A DNA stretch of 10,045 bases, from the NCBI GenBank assembly GCA_021413665.1, contig JAIOPW010000355.1:1-10045 (forward strand). The letters are read 5' to 3'. Both the position numbers and the translations under genes were made by a program. The DNA comes from Rhodocyclales bacterium. Its GTDB lineage: Bacteria; Pseudomonadota; Gammaproteobacteria; Burkholderiales; Rhodocyclaceae. This document shows, piece by piece, positions 8,202 through 10,045 of this stretch. Each line of letters begins with the position of its first letter. The stretch's first letter is position 1. The notes beneath the pieces are model-generated. The model searched no databases. It was not told the DNA's origin and saw only the letters and a program-made list of their open reading frames with translations.

Positions 8202-8651
8202 ATGGCCAACATACTGATCATCGTCGGCACCGAATCGGGCAACGCCCAGATGTGTGCCGACCATCTGTCAGACAATCTGCCGTCGCTCGGCCATGAAATC
8301 GAGGTGGCGGGCGATGCCGACGCAGGCAGCGTCGAGCTTGCCGGGCGCGAGGTGGTGCTGGTGTGTACCTCGACCCATGGCGACGGCGAACTGCCGGACA
8401 ACATCATTCCGCTGGCGGAGCGCTTGCGGGACGAAGCGCCGGACCTTTCGCATCTGCGCTACGGCGTGATCGCGCTGGGCGACCAGACCTACAAGGCGAC
8501 CTTCTGCAAGGCCGGCAAGGACATGGATGCACTGTTCGCGCAACGCGGTGCGCGCAAGGTCGGCGAGCGCCTGGAAATCGACGCCTGTACCCAGCCGCTG
8601 CCGGACGAAGAGGCGCTGAACTGGGCCCAGGAATGGGTCACACTGCTCTAA
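8202..8651 (+). CDS. MioC-like short-chain flavodoxin
   Basis: A 149-residue flavodoxin-fold protein close in size and pattern to E. coli MioC. The FMN phosphate loop is VGTESGNAQ (about 8-16), the isoalloxazine loops are CTSTHGDGELPDN (55-67) and ALGDQTYKATFC (91-102), and the C-terminus WAQEWVTLL matches the family. It should bind FMN and carry one or two electrons in the cytosol; the partner is unknown. The ATG at 8202 is chosen over an in-frame GTG at 8169 because GGGGAA lies 5 nt upstream and the flavodoxin strand begins immediately after it. paaY follows after 36 nt on the same strand, and a PaaA-like oxygenase-fold gene is divergent, so a role as electron donor to a locus enzyme is possible (inference). 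It could equally be a general redox carrier. Confidence 0.9.
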   Translation: MANILIIVGTESGNAQMCADHLSDNLPSLGHEIEVAGDADAGSVELAGREVVLVCTSTHGDGELPDNIIPLAERLRDEAPDLSHLRYGVIALGDQTYKATFCKAGKDMDALFAQRGARKVGERLEIDACTQPLPDEEALNWAQEWVTLL

Positions 8652-8687
8652 TGAGTTGTCCTCGCAAGTCGAGCTGAAAGGAATCCA

Positions 8688-9293
8688 GTGAAGGTTTATG
8701 AAATCGACGGCGTGGTGCCGGTGGTGGACCCGACGGCCTACGTACACCCGTCGGCGGTGCTGATCGGCGACGTCGTGGTCGGGCCGCGCGCCTATATCGG
8801 CCCCTGCGCCAGCCTGCGCGGCGATTTCGGCCGCCTGTTCATTCATGCCGGTGCCAACGTGCAGGACTGTTGCGTGATGCACGGCTTCCCCGGCAGCGAC
8901 ACCATTGTCGAGGAAGACGGCCACATCGGCCACGGCGCCATCCTGCACGGCTGCATCGTGCGCCGCAACGGCATGGTCGGCATGAACGCGGTGGTGATGG
9001 ACAACGCCGTGGTCGGCGAATCGGCCATCGTCGCGGCACAGAGCTTCGTCAAGGCCGGGCTCGACATTCCGCCGCGCATGCTGGCCGGCGGCGTGCCGGC
9101 CAAGGTGATGCGCGAACTGACCGAACTGGAAATGGCCTGGAAGATCGAGGGCACCAGTGTCTATCACGACCTGGTCAGGCGTTGCCACGGCACGCTGCGC
9201 GAGGTCGAGGCCCTGACCGCCGTCGAACCGGGCCGCAAGCGAGTCGTGCTGCCCGAACTCAAGACCCTGAAGGAAGCCCGGCGCAGAAGCTGA
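8688..9293 (+). CDS. paaY: PaaY, gamma-carbonic-anhydrase-fold thioesterase of phenylacetate catabolism
   Basis: A 201-residue left-handed beta-helix protein with strong full-length similarity to E. coli PaaY (196 residues): ASLRGDFGR, ANVQDCCVMHGFP, DGHIGHGAILHGC, RRNGMVGMNAVVMD, and the C-terminal extension EPGRKR that separates PaaY from other gamma-carbonic-anhydrase homologues. The three metal histidines of the fold are in place (about His65, His82, His87). PaaY hydrolyses the inhibitory 2-hydroxycyclohepta-1,4,6-triene-1-formyl-CoA that forms when the ring-opening product of PaaZ cyclises, so it protects the pathway. It starts with GTG, with AAAGGA 7 nt upstream. It is second in an operon with the flavodoxin, divergent from the paaGIJ operon, and converges on glpK. 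The transferase-like hexapeptide fold could mislead automated naming, but the match to PaaY is good. Confidence 0.94.
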   Translation: MKVYEIDGVVPVVDPTAYVHPSAVLIGDVVVGPRAYIGPCASLRGDFGRLFIHAGANVQDCCVMHGFPGSDTIVEEDGHIGHGAILHGCIVRRNGMVGMNAVVMDNAVVGESAIVAAQSFVKAGLDIPPRMLAGGVPAKVMRELTELEMAWKIEGTSVYHDLVRRCHGTLREVEALTAVEPGRKRVVLPELKTLKEARRRS

Positions 9294-9301
9294 GAGGAAG
9301 T

Positions 9302-9323
9302 CGGCGCCAAGGGGACGGCGCCG
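9302..9323. terminator. GC-rich hairpin between convergent paaY and glpK
   Basis: CGGCGCC (9302-9308) and GGCGCCG (9317-9323) form a 7-bp all-GC stem with an 8-nt loop in the 30-bp gap between the two stops. There is no T-run on the plus strand, and only a pyrimidine-rich stretch on the minus strand. It is a plausible shared, imperfect terminator. Confidence 0.4.
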
Positions 9324-10045
9324 TCACAGCGTCGTCTGCGCTACCGCGTGCTCCCAGCCCTGCATCAGTTCTGCGGCGCGGGCCCGCGACATGGTCGGGT
9401 GGAATGTGCGTTCGGCCTGCCAGTGCGCGGCGAGTTCCGCGAGTCCGCCATACACGCCGCAGGACAGGCCGGCCAGGTAGGCGGCGCCCAGCGCCGTGGT
9501 TTCGATGACCCGCGGCCGCACCACGGGGATGCCCAGCAGATCGGCCTGGAACTGCATCAGCAGGTTGTTGACGCAGGCGCCACCATCGACACGCAGTTCG
9601 GTCACGCCCCTGCCGCCGGCCAGGTCGCGGCTCATCGCCTGCAACAGCGCCGCGCTCTGGAAGGCAATGCTTTCCAGTGCGGCGCGTGCGATATGGGCAA
9701 TCGTGGTGCCTCGGCTGAGGCCGAGGATGGCGCCGCGCGCATCGGGTTTCCAGTACGGGGCGCCGAGACCGGTGAAGGCCGGCACGAACATCACGCCGCC
9801 GCTGTCGGGCACGCTTTCGGCGAGATCCTGTACCGCCGCGCTGCCGCTGATCGCGTGCAAGCCGTCGCGCAGCCATTGCACCACGGCACCGCCGATGAAG
9901 ACACTGCCCTCCAGCGCGAACTCGGGATATGCGGTGACCTGCGCCGCGCTGGTCGCGATCAGGCCGTTGCTGCTGCTCGGGCATTGTTCGCCCGTGTGCA
10001 TGAGCATGAAGCAGCCGGTGCCGTAGGTGTTCTTGGCCAGACCCG
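9324..10045 (-). CDS. glpK: Glycerol kinase, C-terminal half (runs off right edge)
   Basis: 240 residues of the C-terminal part of an FGGY-family kinase, with glycerol-kinase-specific blocks: GLAKNTYGTGCFML at the window edge (the adenosine-binding start of domain II), FTGLGAPYWKPDARG, GLSRGTT, RAALESIAFQ, LRVDGGACVNNLLMQFQAD and ETTALGAAYLAGL. GlpK phosphorylates glycerol to sn-glycerol 3-phosphate in the cytosol. The visible part is about half of the usual ~500 residues and looks intact to its TGA at 9324. It faces paaY and has no functional link to the paa genes; it marks the end of that locus. Confidence 0.95.
   Translation of the reverse strand, partial: GLAKNTYGTGCFMLMHTGEQCPSSSNGLIATSAAQVTAYPEFALEGSVFIGGAVVQWLRDGLHAISGSAAVQDLAESVPDSGGVMFVPAFTGLGAPYWKPDARGAILGLSRGTTIAHIARAALESIAFQSAALLQAMSRDLAGGRGVTELRVDGGACVNNLLMQFQADLLGIPVVRPRVIETTALGAAYLAGLSCGVYGGLAELAAHWQAERTFHPTMSRARAAELMQGWEHAVAQTTL

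Overview
The window is GC-rich, densely packed chromosomal DNA. Its proteins most resemble betaproteobacterial ones, plausibly of a Rhodocyclales-type aromatic degrader. That placement rests on protein character and on the phenylacetate genes, not on a marker gene. There are twelve protein-coding loci, one of them broken, and two are cut by the window edges (chrA on the left, glpK on the right). I saw no RNA gene, insertion sequence, integrase or CRISPR array.

Left block (1-2539, minus strand): a tight operon, read right to left, of a secreted periplasmic Cache/PDC-like sensor-domain protein, a DASS/SLC13-type anion transporter and the start of a ChrA-type chromate transporter. A roughly 200-bp divergent intergenic region (2540-2737) separates it from a plus-strand Crp/Fnr-family regulator (2738-3439). 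That region holds a perfect 16-bp palindrome with CRP-like geometry (TGTCG-N6-CGACA) and a perfect 12-bp direct repeat. Autoregulation, or control of the transporter operon by this regulator, is a reasonable hypothesis.

Central block (3543-8003, minus strand): a phenylacetate-type operon reads right to left as a divergent PaaA/PaaC-like ferritin-fold protein, paaG (ring-epoxide isomerase), paaI (thioesterase), paaJ (3-oxoadipyl-CoA/3-oxo-5,6-dehydrosuberyl-CoA thiolase), a SAM-dependent methyltransferase and msrA. Junctions are nearly all short gaps or ATGA-type overlaps. msrA looks like a pseudogene: roughly 30-40 conserved codons are missing from its middle and the two halves lie in different frames.

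Right block (8202-9293, plus strand): a MioC-like short flavodoxin and paaY (gamma-carbonic-anhydrase-fold thioesterase) diverge from the paa operon. They share an AT-rich intergenic region (8004-8201) that carries plausible promoters in both directions and a perfect inverted repeat lying over the leftward promoter. The 3' half of glycerol kinase (glpK) converges on paaY and runs off the right edge.

Together paaG, paaI, paaJ and paaY cover ring isomerisation, rescue of dead-end CoA thioesters and the final thiolysis of the aerobic phenylacetyl-CoA pathway. The epoxidase proper (paaABCDE), the ligase (paaK), paaZ and paaF/H are not here and would have to be elsewhere. The most unusual part is the head of the locus: an oxygenase-fold protein whose iron-ligand pattern departs from PaaA, divergent from a flavodoxin.
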